Source of the DNA: a virus
Length of the DNA stretch: 39,985 nucleotides
Virus record (IMG/VR): IMGVR_UViG_3300044638_002932
Span: 1-39,985 of that record
Strand: one strand, 5' to 3'
The first letter of the stretch is position 1, and every line of letters starts with the position of its first letter. The position numbers were made by a program, and so were the translations under genes. Shown piece after piece: positions 1-9,805 of this stretch. The notes under the pieces are model-generated. The model saw only the letters and a program-made list of their open reading frames with translations. It did not search any database and had not been told where the DNA came from.

Positions 1-480
1 CCAGATCAGTTGAAACAAAAAGGAATGAATATTTCATCCAAAGGAGGTGTATCTTTAAGTTTTGAAAACATAGACCCTCTTTATGATTACCAAGCAGCAA
101 AAGAACCATTTAATAAAAGCGTTTCTTATTCCGTTGCAATATTGAATGCAGATAATGATTTGCAAAAAGCAATAAAAAAACTCGGTGGATTTCAAAACAT
201 TTCATTCTCAACAAAAAGGGGTAAAAATTATATTCCATACCAAGAGGATGGTGTAAGTAAAAGTATAGAAGTTAAAGATGCCACTCGTAAGGCAACGGAA
301 TTTATGCTTGGGGTTGCACAAGGAGCTAAAGATGCATTCATGCCATTGTATGGAACAGAAATTGATATTCCTGCTGTTGGTGGTGGCAGAGATATTAAAT
401 CCTTAGAAGGCAAGATCGGGACTGATCCAAAAACTGGAAAGCAATTTAAGATTGTAAATGGTCAACCAGTGCCTCTATAA
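1..480 (+). CDS. C-terminal part of an unknown phage protein (cut by window start)
   Basis: The reading frame is open from base 1 to the TAA at 478-480, so the 159 visible residues are probably the C-terminal part of a longer protein. The TTG at 10 and ATG at 25 are possible starts but neither has a convincing leader. The product is mixed polar and ends in a short Gly/Lys-rich tail (GTDPKTGKQFKIVNGQPVPL). I recognise no domain. It lies 8 bp upstream of the giant virion-type gene on the same strand, so it is likely co-transcribed with it and may be a structural protein. That role is inferred from position only. Confidence 0.6.
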   Translation, partial: PDQLKQKGMNISSKGGVSLSFENIDPLYDYQAAKEPFNKSVSYSVAILNADNDLQKAIKKLGGFQNISFSTKRGKNYIPYQEDGVSKSIEVKDATRKATEFMLGVAQGAKDAFMPLYGTEIDIPAVGGGRDIKSLEGKIGTDPKTGKQFKIVNGQPVPL

Positions 481-488
481 TAAACAAT

Positions 489-3400
489 ATGAGCATTCGT
501 ATTGAAGACCTCGTTTTCGATGGAGGCAGCAATAAGGTATCAATTGATGATCTTGTTTTTGATGAAGGAAGGCAACAGACACTTCAAGAGCAGGCTAAAG
601 TAAGCGAGCTTCGTCAAGTCCCAGAGATGATCAATCGTGGGCAAGGTCTTCCTATAGGTGGAGAACCAATGGTAGGCGGCCCAGATATATTGGCTCAAGA
701 GCAACGCCAAACCAAGACCTTCATGGAAGATGAGGAAGGCAAACCTGTAGAGGTTCGTCGCGCCCAAGCAATTGATATTGGTGGTAAGATTATCCAAGAA
801 CCAATTAGCCCAGATGGAATGACGCTGGACTTCCGAGGGAATCTGATCAAAGAAAAGACCAAGGAACTTGAGTCCGCTTCTGGTCTTCCATACTCTGAGT
901 ATATCAATAAATCAAATACTCTACGCTCAGAACTCTCAAAACTACAGCAAGAGCAACAGAAGCATGAAGCAAATCAACTCAGTTTCTTGAGTAAATTGAT
1001 TACCCGCAAGCCGGGGGTTTCTGTAGATGTAGAGACTGGATTGGGAGAAGAGAGGATTACTGGGGTAGAGAGTGAAATTACAAGTATTCCAATTCTGACA
1101 AGGGGAAAGGCGGCGATTAAGAGGGTTGGTGATCAGCGTCAATTCATAGATAACATTATCGGAAACGATAAATTCTTGGACTACATCAAAACCAAAGGAA
1201 TCGATGCGCCCGGAATGATGTCTCGCATTGCTGGTCAGTATCTGAATATTGGTGAAGCACCAGATAAAGTTGAACAACTAAAGCAGAATCCAGAAGTAAG
1301 AAAGCTCGCGGAAGAATGGGCGATGACATCTCCCGACTTCATGGATTTAGCTACGGATATTTTTAAGCGAGCATGGGATGGATACGCTGGGGCTATTGGG
1401 TCTGGAACTGTTGGCCCAGTCGGTATGCTCTTGAAAGAAGCTGGCTATGAGCAAGCAGGACAATCATTGGTAGAAGCCGCCGAGTATGCAGACCAGCAAA
1501 GACAACTTGGTCAAGACCCAAGAAGGGTTGGAGCATTAGCTCAGTTCGGTAGAGATGTGTCTGGTGGACTTGGATTTAGTGGTGCTGCGATTGTAACTGG
1601 TGTATTGGGAAATACTGCTCGCGCATCACTTGGATTAAACTCTGCAAGGGCAATCGATCTTTTTCAAAAAGGAAATACACTTACATTCTCTGGGTTGAAT
1701 AGTGCATGGGCAGGATACTCAGAAGCCAAAGCGGACGGGGCTACAGATGACCAAGCAAAGCAAACGGCACTCTTCTCCGCTCTAACACAAGCACCATTGG
1801 AATTGGTGTCTCCATTGCAAAAGTGGGTAAGTCGATTTGATCCAAAACAACAAGAAGCAATCTACAAAGGTCTTAATAGGGCCGCGCAAGCCGTAATCGA
1901 AGGAACTGAAGAAGCGTTGTTCAATGAGATGCCGCAGCAGATTGCTGGTAATTTGGTGAAGAAGTATGTCTACGATCCCAACCAAGACATCTTTGAAGGA
2001 ACTGCATACGCTGGCGGTGTGGGTGGGGCATCGGGTGTAATTACATCCATCTTCACCCAGATGATTGCTGGAAAGCGAGCTAAGAAGCAGGCAATAAATG
2101 GTGATCAAGAAGGTTCAGAAGAAACTGATATTGAATCCAAGGCAGATGCTATGGCTGACCAGTTAGCTCCAGACGCAGTATCTGATCTGGCGCAACAGAT
2201 GACTGCTGTGAGCGGAGATATCGACAATCTTAAAGAAGAGATTGCTAACGACGAGATGGGTCTACAGGCGATTGAAAAAACCGCGCCAGAATACCAAGCC
2301 GCCGAACTGGCATTGAATGAGAAGAAGACCAACCTCGCGCAATTACAGACCCAATTTGATAAACTCTCCGCAGGCCCAGCAGAAGTTAAAACAGAAGCCC
2401 CTGCCGCAGCACCTGCAACACCCACCGCTACCAAGGAAGCAGCACTCGCAAAGATCGATGAACTGAACAAAGAGTTCGATGCTTTGGATGAGAACGACCA
2501 AGTAGGCATCAATAGGGTGAACGAAGCTATCGCAGTTGAGCAGAATAAACTGGCTGAACTTACCGCTATTGAGCAAGGAGTAGAACCACAGGGAACAACG
2601 CCAACCCGTGAGATTGGACTACCACCATCGGGTAGAAGGTCAGAATTTGGAACCTTCTTTCCAGATCGACCAGTCCTTCAAGCGTTCGTTAAAGCTACAG
2701 ACAAAGTTCTTGGTGGCATCAAGGCTACAGGGAAACGCGCTCAGAAGCTCAAGAATGCGATCAGAACAGGGATTGCTGCCAATGCAGGGTTCTTGGCTGG
2801 AACGAATACAGAGGTCATCTCAAGCGAAGAATACGCCAAGCTGACAGGTGGTAAACAAGTAGCCGCCGACACTGGCACATACCGCGCAACATTCTTGAAT
2901 GGTAAAAAGTATCTGGTAGTTCCAGATGTAAATGTTCTTCAGCAATTAGCGACCCAAGGTGAACAACGAGCAGCAAGCAGAGACGCTGCATTAGATCAAG
3001 AGTCACGGGCTACAGCAAAGAAACTGGAGGAGGAGATGATCCACCTCTCCATGTTCCAAGGTATCCAAGACGAATACAAAGCTCTCAAGAAACCTAAACT
3101 CACAGAGCAAGAATACATCGTAAAGCGAATCTCTGACATAGCCCAAGAAGTAAAGCGCACGAATCCAAATGCACTACCGGGTGTGTCTGAAGTATACTTG
3201 AATGAGAAGAACAAGAACCTTGATGATCTTACCTTCTCTCAAGAGTTCATGCGAATGGTCATCCAGCGTGTAAGAACTGGGCAGATCACTGAGGACTTGA
3301 ATGCTATCAGACAAGCAGAGAAAGAATCCTTCTCTGATAAAGGTGCTATTGCATCGCTCAAGAATTCAATCCTAAACGCTCTTCAATTCCTCCGCAACTC

Positions 3401-6400
3401 CATCGCTCGTTACCTTGGCAAAGGAACCTCGACCAAGGAAGTAAAGAAGATGGAAGATACCATCAACAACATCCTTGATGAGTATGGTATCGTGAAGGGT
3501 GAGGCTAATTACGAGTTTAAAGATTACTCTGCCGCTCAACCTAAAGGTGAAGTGAAGGTAGCAGAAGAAGTTGCGTCTGCACCAGAAGCCCCAGCAACCG
3601 CAGTATCGGAAACGATAACTCCAGCGATTGAAGCTGGTGCGCCATTCTTTCAAGATTTTGAAGTATTCAATAAATACGGAGAAGATCGTAGGGTAGAACG
3701 AATAGAAGTGCAGGCTAACAATGCACAAGAAGCGGCAGGATTAATTCGTGAAACAGATAAATATAGGAGGCTTGCTACCCAAAATAGAAACAAATCAATA
3801 CGTTTGTTTCCTATGGGTGAACCAACTCAAAAAAGGCTTCCTACTGAATTTCCAATTATCGCCCGTGCTGGCGTAACTCCAGAAGGTGAACCAATGTCCA
3901 AGAAGAGTCAGACTGTGATGCAGAAGATCACAACAAGAATGATCTCTGACTTGGAAGCTCAAGCAGAAATGCTCAAGCCAAAGAATAACAAGGCATACAC
4001 TGAGTATCAGTCCCGCGCTGCACAGAAAGATAAGAAGTGGAATAAGGCATTACTTTCTCCGTTCTCAATCGCCGCGAATCTATTCACATCGAACTCATTT
4101 ACGGCAGCAAACAATGCCTTGGATAAGATTTTCAGAAACAATCCAGACGCTGACTTCTTTAGTGTTGCTCAGAACTTAGCAGGAATGGATGAGGCTACCG
4201 CACAGAGAGCATATAACATTTCTGCATACGAGAGATTGGTATTGATGGAGATGATGTATGAACTCTCTTCTGTTTACAGAAAAGAAGTGATGGATTCCAA
4301 CATGAAGGCAACTGCCCGTGAATCCTTTGCTTTGGAATCTATTGATGTAGAAGCGGGATTGGCTCGTAATATAGCTCTGACTCTGCGGGAGAGTGGACGA
4401 ATGGTTCAAGCCGCCGCTGCTCTCCGCAAACTTGTCGGTGCAGGAATGGCTATTGATACCTACAAGAGGAACATCATTGCCTCGATGGGTAATCTGTCAG
4501 CAGTTACAAGATCATCATTCAATGAAGTAGCCAATGCCATCCGAGGTGATCGGCGCAAGTCGATGGATAAGGTCTTCAATACTCAAGAAGTATTTAGGAA
4601 GGCAGCGTCCTTGATTAAGATGGCGCAGAGGAATCCAGAGAAGGTTCGTCAATCAATCCGCGCAGAAGTTTCTAAAAAGCAAACCGACTCAACCCGCCAG
4701 ATTCTATTAGACTTTGCAGCGGGACTCTTCGATACCAAAGAAGACAAGTATGCCAACATGGTGGTAGACCAAACTGTTCAGAACATCCTTTCGATTGGAA
4801 TGAACAAGAAGGAATTCTCCATCGATAATGTAACCAAGTTCATGTATCAGTCCTTTGCTGCCGCCGCGAAGCAGATGGGCATTCAACAAGCTGGAATTGA
4901 AAAGCAGAAGGCAGGCAAGCGCAGTGGCAAATACTTGGAGATGGTGAAGGCAGTTATCGGAAACGATAATGCTTACAAGTCCTTCTTGAATGATTTGGCA
5001 AACCGAATGGCAGAGAAGTATCAGAGTAGGGATGCCTTCAATGCTGACTTCGCGGAACTCTTCAAGGCACTTCGTTCAAACGAATGGGCAGATGGGCTGA
5101 GGACACAGGCTATCAAAGACTCAGCAGACTTCTTGAACTACAAGTTTGCTGACCTATTCACCTACCTTGGATCGAAGAGGAATGTAAACCAAGAAGCGGT
5201 TAAGCAGCACATCCGCACTGAACTTCAAGGAACTGGCGCATCAAACGAACTGATCGAGAAGTTCATCCAAGATACAGACAAGTATCTGAACGATGAAACG
5301 AGCAGAATCCTGCAAGATACACTTGGATTCCGTATCGATGAGAAGACAGGCAAGGTTATACCTAAACCACTTCTCTCACAGAAAATTCAAGAGGAAGCTG
5401 AAGCTCAGTTCAAAGCAATCAAGAACCTCAAGGATATCAGCAAGCTATCAACGAGCGATGAGGGTAACTTCAAACAAAACTTGATCAGTAGAATCATCAC
5501 TGAAGTTGGAATGGATGAGCAAAATGCTACTGAGTTGGCTACCTTAATCTCCGCTCAAATGGAGAAGGCAATGCTGGCGCAGAGGAGCGAGAATGTAGAC
5601 AAGGCTATCAAGAAAGCTCAAGAGATATTATTAAACAATAAAGTTAAATCAACCGCCAATCAACGCACCATCCTTCAGAAGCTAATTGAGATGGCAAACA
5701 TGGGCGTATTGGATTCGGAGATGGTATATGAGGCATTCCGACAGACCCATGACTTCCCTAAAGGCTTCATGCCATACGATGCTGAGTTTGCAAATACTCT
5801 TCGTGAGTGGGGTGACAGGATTTCTAAACTTCCAGCAGGAGTTATCCGTAGCATCGAAGAGGACAAGATGGGCCGAGCATTGTTAGGCAGGTCTAAGTTC
5901 TCTACTGGCGATGTTCTCTCAAGCTATTGGTATTTTGCACTGATCTCACAGGCATCAACCTCTGTGATTAACGCTTTATCTGGTTCAAGTAACTTGATTG
6001 CCAACGTAGCTACATGGTCATTATACAACCCTAAAACAATCATTCCAATGATGAGGGCGATGTATTCTGCTATTTCTGGGAAGCAATCAGCAGCAGTGAA
6101 TTCATTTCTGTATGTCATGCGTAACGGATTAAACCCATCTGGTATGCAGGATGAGAAGAGGGCTAAGTATCCTAAGACGAATGTGCTTGAGGGTGCTACC
6201 CCAGAGAACACTCCCAAGATTGTTTACTACCTTACCAACTTCGGTGACGGGAAGATTAACTTCCTCCCCGATTGGATGAACACAGCATTGAAGAATGTTA
6301 ACCCAAGGCAGTTGATGCGACTGATGAGGGCAACTGATATGTTCTTGAGGGAAGTTGCATACGAAGCGAAAGCAGCACAACTTGGTGCAGCGGATTTTAC

Positions 6401-7802
6401 AAGGGAAGGGTTTGACATGGCAAAGCGTCAAGCTGAGTTGGAGTTGGCATCATCGCAGGCTACAGGAAAACAGAAGGAGCAGGAAGTCATAATCCGCGCA
6501 AATGAAATCTATCGTGAGCAGAGATTGAAGGATGAGGAGAGACGAGCTATTGCGGAGCAGGCATCACTCGAAACTGCATTCAACCAAGACCCACAAGGCT
6601 TATTCGGCATGATGGCAAACTTTGTTAACGCACTTCTTGCCAAGTATCCAGCCACCAAATTCGTAATCCCATTCACAAATGTTGTGGCTAACGTAACGAA
6701 TGAGTTCCTTAACTACACATTCCCAGTTGCAATGTGGCGCGTGTATCAATCCAAAAAGAATGGATTGAAAGATCCGTTTACCCAAGGTCGAGCAGATAAA
6801 GAACATGAGATAGCAATTAAGGGCGTGATTGGTTTTGCTGCTTTGGTTGTTCCTTTCATTATCCAAGCACTCACAAGTGGAGATGAAGAGGATCAAGAGA
6901 AACGTCCATATGTTCAGTTCTATGCTGAAGGGCCAAAAGACCCGCGACAAAAGAAAATCTGGCAGCAACGGGGAGGTCAGAAGTATTCGGTAAGAGTTGG
7001 TGATACATACTACTCATACCTATACACTCCACTTGTTATACCATTGGCTATGTCTGCGATGTTGCAGGAAGAAGTGAAGTCAATGAAGAAGAAGGGCGAA
7101 AAACTTCAAGCCGAAGACATGGGGAAACTTGCAGCAAGCGTTCTGACTGCACCATTCTCTGTTGGATTCGTTGCTGTCCTCAACCAATCATTCCTTACTG
7201 GTCTTGCTGACTTGTTGGAGTTCAAGGAATCTCAAGACCCAGTTCAAAAAGGAACGCAATTTGTAGGAGGAATCATATCCCGTATGTTGGTTCCGGGTGC
7301 ATTCCGCGACATCAACAAACTCTACACAGAAGACAAAGCAGTGGGTGGAGATTACCTTTCAAACTTCTTCAAGGATATGCCCGGATCAGTGAACTTCTTG
7401 AACAAGGATGTAAATTACTTTGGTGATGATGCCAAGTTCCCATCTGCTGTGCAAGAGTCTGGATTCGGAAGACGCTTGGCAAGTGTTGTTGGGCGTATCG
7501 TTTCTACTGAGCAACCAGACCCAGCATGGGATGTTTTGTATAGAAACAACCTTACACCTCCAGCTTGGGATTCAAGTCTGTCATGGGATAACGGGAAGAA
7601 GATGACCAAGGAGCAGGAGTTGCAGTTTATCAGAGAGGCTGGGCCAATGATGCGTGATGCTATCATTGACATACAAGGTGATCTTGATGAGCTACCACTT
7701 GATGAAGCTCAAGACCTACTCAGCACAGAGATTCGTATCATCCGTAGAGAGGTGAAGGAAGACCTGCAAGATAGGTTGGAAATCCCTCTTGACATTGAGT
7801 GA
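489..7802 (+). CDS. Giant polyvalent-type / internal virion protein, 2437 aa
   Basis: This single uninterrupted frame fills 7.3 kb. The N-terminus carries two copies of a short motif (IEDLVFDGG, IDDLVFDEG at about residues 4-28). Residues about 300-530 are Gly/Ala-rich and amphipathic, resembling the membrane-active or packing regions of phage polyvalent proteins. Residues about 545-640 look coiled-coil. Ala/Pro-rich linkers at about 633-650 and 1026-1046 separate modules. EEEMIH at 847-852 resembles a zincin motif but lacks the first His. The C-terminal third is helical, with hydrophobic stretches near 2112-2130 and 2180-2240. In podoviruses such giant proteins are usually packaged and ejected with the DNA. 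That role is inferred from size, modular look and neighbourhood; no enzymatic activity is proven. Two copies of the 16-bp palindrome lie inside, both encoding I-G-N-D. Confidence 0.7.
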   Translation: MSIRIEDLVFDGGSNKVSIDDLVFDEGRQQTLQEQAKVSELRQVPEMINRGQGLPIGGEPMVGGPDILAQEQRQTKTFMEDEEGKPVEVRRAQAIDIGGKIIQEPISPDGMTLDFRGNLIKEKTKELESASGLPYSEYINKSNTLRSELSKLQQEQQKHEANQLSFLSKLITRKPGVSVDVETGLGEERITGVESEITSIPILTRGKAAIKRVGDQRQFIDNIIGNDKFLDYIKTKGIDAPGMMSRIAGQYLNIGEAPDKVEQLKQNPEVRKLAEEWAMTSPDFMDLATDIFKRAWDGYAGAIGSGTVGPVGMLLKEAGYEQAGQSLVEAAEYADQQRQLGQDPRRVGALAQFGRDVSGGLGFSGAAIVTGVLGNTARASLGLNSARAIDLFQKGNTLTFSGLNSAWAGYSEAKADGATDDQAKQTALFSALTQAPLELVSPLQKWVSRFDPKQQEAIYKGLNRAAQAVIEGTEEALFNEMPQQIAGNLVKKYVYDPNQDIFEGTAYAGGVGGASGVITSIFTQMIAGKRAKKQAINGDQEGSEETDIESKADAMADQLAPDAVSDLAQQMTAVSGDIDNLKEEIANDEMGLQAIEKTAPEYQAAELALNEKKTNLAQLQTQFDKLSAGPAEVKTEAPAAAPATPTATKEAALAKIDELNKEFDALDENDQVGINRVNEAIAVEQNKLAELTAIEQGVEPQGTTPTREIGLPPSGRRSEFGTFFPDRPVLQAFVKATDKVLGGIKATGKRAQKLKNAIRTGIAANAGFLAGTNTEVISSEEYAKLTGGKQVAADTGTYRATFLNGKKYLVVPDVNVLQQLATQGEQRAASRDAALDQESRATAKKLEEEMIHLSMFQGIQDEYKALKKPKLTEQEYIVKRISDIAQEVKRTNPNALPGVSEVYLNEKNKNLDDLTFSQEFMRMVIQRVRTGQITEDLNAIRQAEKESFSDKGAIASLKNSILNALQFLRNSIARYLGKGTSTKEVKKMEDTINNILDEYGIVKGEANYEFKDYSAAQPKGEVKVAEEVASAPEAPATAVSETITPAIEAGAPFFQDFEVFNKYGEDRRVERIEVQANNAQEAAGLIRETDKYRRLATQNRNKSIRLFPMGEPTQKRLPTEFPIIARAGVTPEGEPMSKKSQTVMQKITTRMISDLEAQAEMLKPKNNKAYTEYQSRAAQKDKKWNKALLSPFSIAANLFTSNSFTAANNALDKIFRNNPDADFFSVAQNLAGMDEATAQRAYNISAYERLVLMEMMYELSSVYRKEVMDSNMKATARESFALESIDVEAGLARNIALTLRESGRMVQAAAALRKLVGAGMAIDTYKRNIIASMGNLSAVTRSSFNEVANAIRGDRRKSMDKVFNTQEVFRKAASLIKMAQRNPEKVRQSIRAEVSKKQTDSTRQILLDFAAGLFDTKEDKYANMVVDQTVQNILSIGMNKKEFSIDNVTKFMYQSFAAAAKQMGIQQAGIEKQKAGKRSGKYLEMVKAVIGNDNAYKSFLNDLANRMAEKYQSRDAFNADFAELFKALRSNEWADGLRTQAIKDSADFLNYKFADLFTYLGSKRNVNQEAVKQHIRTELQGTGASNELIEKFIQDTDKYLNDETSRILQDTLGFRIDEKTGKVIPKPLLSQKIQEEAEAQFKAIKNLKDISKLSTSDEGNFKQNLISRIITEVGMDEQNATELATLISAQMEKAMLAQRSENVDKAIKKAQEILLNNKVKSTANQRTILQKLIEMANMGVLDSEMVYEAFRQTHDFPKGFMPYDAEFANTLREWGDRISKLPAGVIRSIEEDKMGRALLGRSKFSTGDVLSSYWYFALISQASTSVINALSGSSNLIANVATWSLYNPKTIIPMMRAMYSAISGKQSAAVNSFLYVMRNGLNPSGMQDEKRAKYPKTNVLEGATPENTPKIVYYLTNFGDGKINFLPDWMNTALKNVNPRQLMRLMRATDMFLREVAYEAKAAQLGAADFTREGFDMAKRQAELELASSQATGKQKEQEVIIRANEIYREQRLKDEERRAIAEQASLETAFNQDPQGLFGMMANFVNALLAKYPATKFVIPFTNVVANVTNEFLNYTFPVAMWRVYQSKKNGLKDPFTQGRADKEHEIAIKGVIGFAALVVPFIIQALTSGDEEDQEKRPYVQFYAEGPKDPRQKKIWQQRGGQKYSVRVGDTYYSYLYTPLVIPLAMSAMLQEEVKSMKKKGEKLQAEDMGKLAASVLTAPFSVGFVAVLNQSFLTGLADLLEFKESQDPVQKGTQFVGGIISRMLVPGAFRDINKLYTEDKAVGGDYLSNFFKDMPGSVNFLNKDVNYFGDDAKFPSAVQESGFGRRLASVVGRIVSTEQPDPAWDVLYRNNLTPPAWDSSLSWDNGKKMTKEQELQFIREAGPMMRDAIIDIQGDLDELPLDEAQDLLSTEIRIIRREVKEDLQDRLEIPLDIE

Positions 7803-7857
7803 GGCTGATGTAGTCTGAGTCCGCAGCTTGTTGCTGTTTCATGTTATTCATTAGGGG

Positions 7858-7893
7858 ACGCACCTCGGAGAAATCTGGGGTGCGTTTTCTTTT
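7858..7893 (+). terminator. Rho-independent terminator after the giant gene
   Basis: An 11-bp stem (ACGCACCTCGG paired with CTGGGGTGCGT, two G-T wobbles) with a 6-base loop is followed by TTTTCTTTT. It lies 55 bp after the stop of the 2437-residue gene and directly before a palindrome copy and the next promoter, separating the structural and early transcription units. Confidence 0.85.
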
Positions 7894-7907
7894 ATCGTTT
7901 CCGATAA
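7892..7907. repeat. Dispersed palindrome copy upstream of the early promoter
   Basis: TTATCGTTTCCGATAA, a perfect member of the dispersed family. Its centre is about 72 bp upstream of the inferred transcription start of the promoter at 7938-7965. Confidence 0.85.
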
Positions 7908-7937
7908 AAATATTTTTAGAAATATTATAAAAAACTA

Positions 7938-7965
7938 TTGACGATTATTGGAGGATTGGTAGTAT
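7938..7965 (+). promoter_or_regulatory. Probable sigma70-type promoter for the early plus-strand operon
   Basis: TTGACG at 7938-7943, a 16-bp spacer and TAGTAT at 7960-7965, preceded by an A-rich tract. It follows the terminator and precedes the 8007 gene by about 40 bp. Because of it, the TTG at 7938 is unlikely to be the start codon of the next gene. Confidence 0.6.
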
Positions 7966-8006
7966 CTACATTGTTGGACGGCACAACCCCCGTCCACATA
8001 AAACTA

Positions 8007-8219
8007 ATGAAAGATACACCAACAGTAAAAAAAGAAACAACAGAAAAACCAGTAGTGAACTCCGAACTCCAGCGTGAAATCTATCTCCGTTTGGTATCGG
8101 CAGCGGCATCAGACGGCAAATTTGAATTGGGTAAATTGCCCAACGCACAAGCCGTAGTTAAGCAGGGTGACCACCTCAAAGGTGTAGCTGAATTGCTTGC
8201 TAATTGTTTCGAGAAATGA
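8007..8219 (+). CDS. Small hypothetical protein, 70 aa
   Basis: I chose the ATG at 8007, because the in-frame TTG at 7938 overlaps the -35 element of the promoter. The product starts with a charged Lys/Thr/Glu-rich tail of about 18 residues and then has one likely helical domain. No family is recognised. Its stop overlaps the ATG of the nuclease gene (ATGA at 8216-8219), so the two are probably translationally coupled. As the first gene of the early operon it may assist the nuclease, but this is only context. Confidence 0.6.
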   Translation: MKDTPTVKKETTEKPVVNSELQREIYLRLVSAAASDGKFELGKLPNAQAVVKQGDHLKGVAELLANCFEK

Positions 8220-9091
8220 CGATCACGAATAACTTCGGGCTACCCGCCCCTATGTTTCGCGCTCTTTCCCATGATGGGTATATGGCAGGAACAAAGAAGG
8301 CAGACATCTCGGTTACCACCTTGATCGGGCCACCTAAAATCAACCAACTCAAGAAGCGATACTCTGACCAGATCACAGAAGACGCATCCGACAGGGTGTG
8401 GGCATTGCTTGGTCAGTCAGTGCATAAAGTTCTTGAGCTGGCTGGCGGCGAAGATGAGATGACTGAGAAGCGTTTATACAAAGAGATCAATGGATGGACG
8501 CTGACTGGTCAGACTGACTTGTATGAGACAGGCAACAAAGTAATAAGTGACTTCAAAGTCACATCGGTATTCAGTTTCCTCCTCGGCGGCAAGTCTGAGT
8601 GGGAAGCACAGATCAACCTCAATGCTATGCTCTGGAGAGAGTATGGATACGAAGTCAAGAAAGGTCAGATCGTCGCTATCCTTCGGGACTGGCAGTCGAG
8701 CAAGGCTGAGTTTGATAAAGAGTATCCGCAGTGTGCAGTCCACATTGTAGACATACCTCTTTGGGATAACGAAGAGTGCATAGCCTACGCAGCGGAGAGG
8801 ATCAAGTTGCACCAAGCAGCGGCAGCAATGCCAGACGATACCATCCCTGCTTGTGATCCAAAGGAACGCTGGGCTAAACCAGATACCTTTGCGATCAAGA
8901 AGGACGGGAACAAACGAGCAGCCAAAGTGTGCGATACATTGGAGGAAGCACAACAACTCCTTCCTACCTATGGAGCGAAACACTCAATCGAAACAAGAGC
9001 AGGTGGGAACATCCGCTGCGAGCGTTACTGCTCAGTAGCCCCCTTCTGCCACTACTACAAAACAACCTATAAATCTAATGAAATTAACTAA
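8216..9091 (+). CDS. RecB/Cas4-like PD-(D/E)XK nuclease
   Basis: The 291-residue product shows the order of motifs expected of RecB/Cas4-type exonucleases: GQSVHKVLE near residue 66 (conserved His), LTGQTDLY near 96-103 (GxxD), ISDFKVTS near 110-117 (D-x-K catalytic pair) and WEAQINLNAML near 126-137 (Q-motif). A Cys cluster at the C-terminus (CERYCSVAPFC) plus an upstream Cys could bind an Fe-S cluster, as in Cas4 and AddB. It would process DNA ends during phage recombination or replication. The start is the ATG at 8216 coupled to the previous gene rather than the in-frame TTG at 8204. It is not beside any CRISPR locus, so this is a stand-alone phage exonuclease. Confidence 0.8.
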   Translation: MTITNNFGLPAPMFRALSHDGYMAGTKKADISVTTLIGPPKINQLKKRYSDQITEDASDRVWALLGQSVHKVLELAGGEDEMTEKRLYKEINGWTLTGQTDLYETGNKVISDFKVTSVFSFLLGGKSEWEAQINLNAMLWREYGYEVKKGQIVAILRDWQSSKAEFDKEYPQCAVHIVDIPLWDNEECIAYAAERIKLHQAAAAMPDDTIPACDPKERWAKPDTFAIKKDGNKRAAKVCDTLEEAQQLLPTYGAKHSIETRAGGNIRCERYCSVAPFCHYYKTTYKSNEIN

Positions 9092-9332
9092 GAAACAATT
9101 CGAGCAAAACATGGAAGATATTGCGGAGCAATTCACGGATATCATTGAAGATAAAATTGTTGAACTCGCCAAATCAATTATGCTGGATAAAAGAATGCAA
9201 TCATTTGTTTGGATTGGAGCAATTGAAGAGGGTGAAGAAGCCTCTGTAACCCGCATGGCTATAGAAAATGCAGTTATAAACGCATTCAATAGAGAAGACA
9301 CATATGAAGTAGGATCAGCAAATCCTTGGTAA
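9078..9332 (+). CDS. Hypothetical acidic helical protein, 84 aa
   Basis: The frame overlaps the end of the nuclease gene by 14 bp, which suggests translational coupling. The product is acidic and predicted helical (KKQFEQNMEDIAEQFTDIIE at residues 5-24). A similar segment, FNQNMENIAQSLIEKIQTK, forms the tail of the membrane protein at 9611-9805, so the two may share a short helix of common origin. No known domain is evident. Confidence 0.6.
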   Translation: MKLTKKQFEQNMEDIAEQFTDIIEDKIVELAKSIMLDKRMQSFVWIGAIEEGEEASVTRMAIENAVINAFNREDTYEVGSANPW

Positions 9333-9373
9333 ATATTAAAACAAAGAAAGCTACAAAGCAACATACAAATCAA

Positions 9374-9610
9374 ATGAATAGCAAACTACTACCATCTATC
9401 GAAAGACTGGCGATGCTGCCAGAAGAGAATAGGCAAGAGGCATTAGACTGGATGGCAAGTCAACCTCCAGCAATCATAGATGAAACTGTTGATCCAATGA
9501 TGCGTTGGGAAGTCCGTATTTCTCTTAGCGGAGTATTTGACTTCAACTACATCTACGATAGAGCAACCAAGGAAAAGAAATTATTAAAATCAAACGAAGA
9601 CAACTGGTAA
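9374..9610 (+). CDS. Hypothetical protein, 78 aa
   Basis: I chose the ATG at 9374. A longer frame starts at a TTG at 9326 inside the previous gene, but its extra residues look like translated leader. The product contains PEENRQEALDWMASQPPAII and a Phe/Tyr-rich C-terminal half. No family is recognised. The next gene starts directly after its stop (TAA ATG), so these two are translated together. Confidence 0.55.
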   Translation: MNSKLLPSIERLAMLPEENRQEALDWMASQPPAIIDETVDPMMRWEVRISLSGVFDFNYIYDRATKEKKLLKSNEDNW

Positions 9611-9805
9611 ATGAAATTACCTTATAGAATCAGAGTCAAACTACGCAATGTAATTGATTTTTGGATATTTCCAATAATTATTGGAGCCTTATGGGGAATA
9701 CTTTTCTCCATAATAACAAAAGCAGCAATAGTAAATAACGTGCAATTTAATCAAAACATGGAAAATATTGCACAAAGTTTAATAGAAAAAATACAAACCA
9801 AATGA
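9611..9805 (+). CDS. Small single-pass membrane protein, 64 aa
   Basis: The product has a basic N-terminus (KLPYRIRVKLRN), one hydrophobic helix at about residues 16-38 (DFWIFPIIIGALWGILFSII) and a polar helical tail. By the positive-inside rule the N-terminus should be cytoplasmic. It starts immediately after the previous stop and ends in an ATGA overlap with the SSB-like gene. Function unknown. It is smaller than most holins and sits in an early operon, so a lysis role is not supported. Confidence 0.6.
   Translation: MKLPYRIRVKLRNVIDFWIFPIIIGALWGILFSIITKAAIVNNVQFNQNMENIAQSLIEKIQTK

Noticed and set aside
847-852. Zinc metallopeptidase site EEEMIH (residue numbers in the giant protein; bases about 3027-3044)
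   Set aside because: The first His of HExxH is missing, so activity cannot be claimed.
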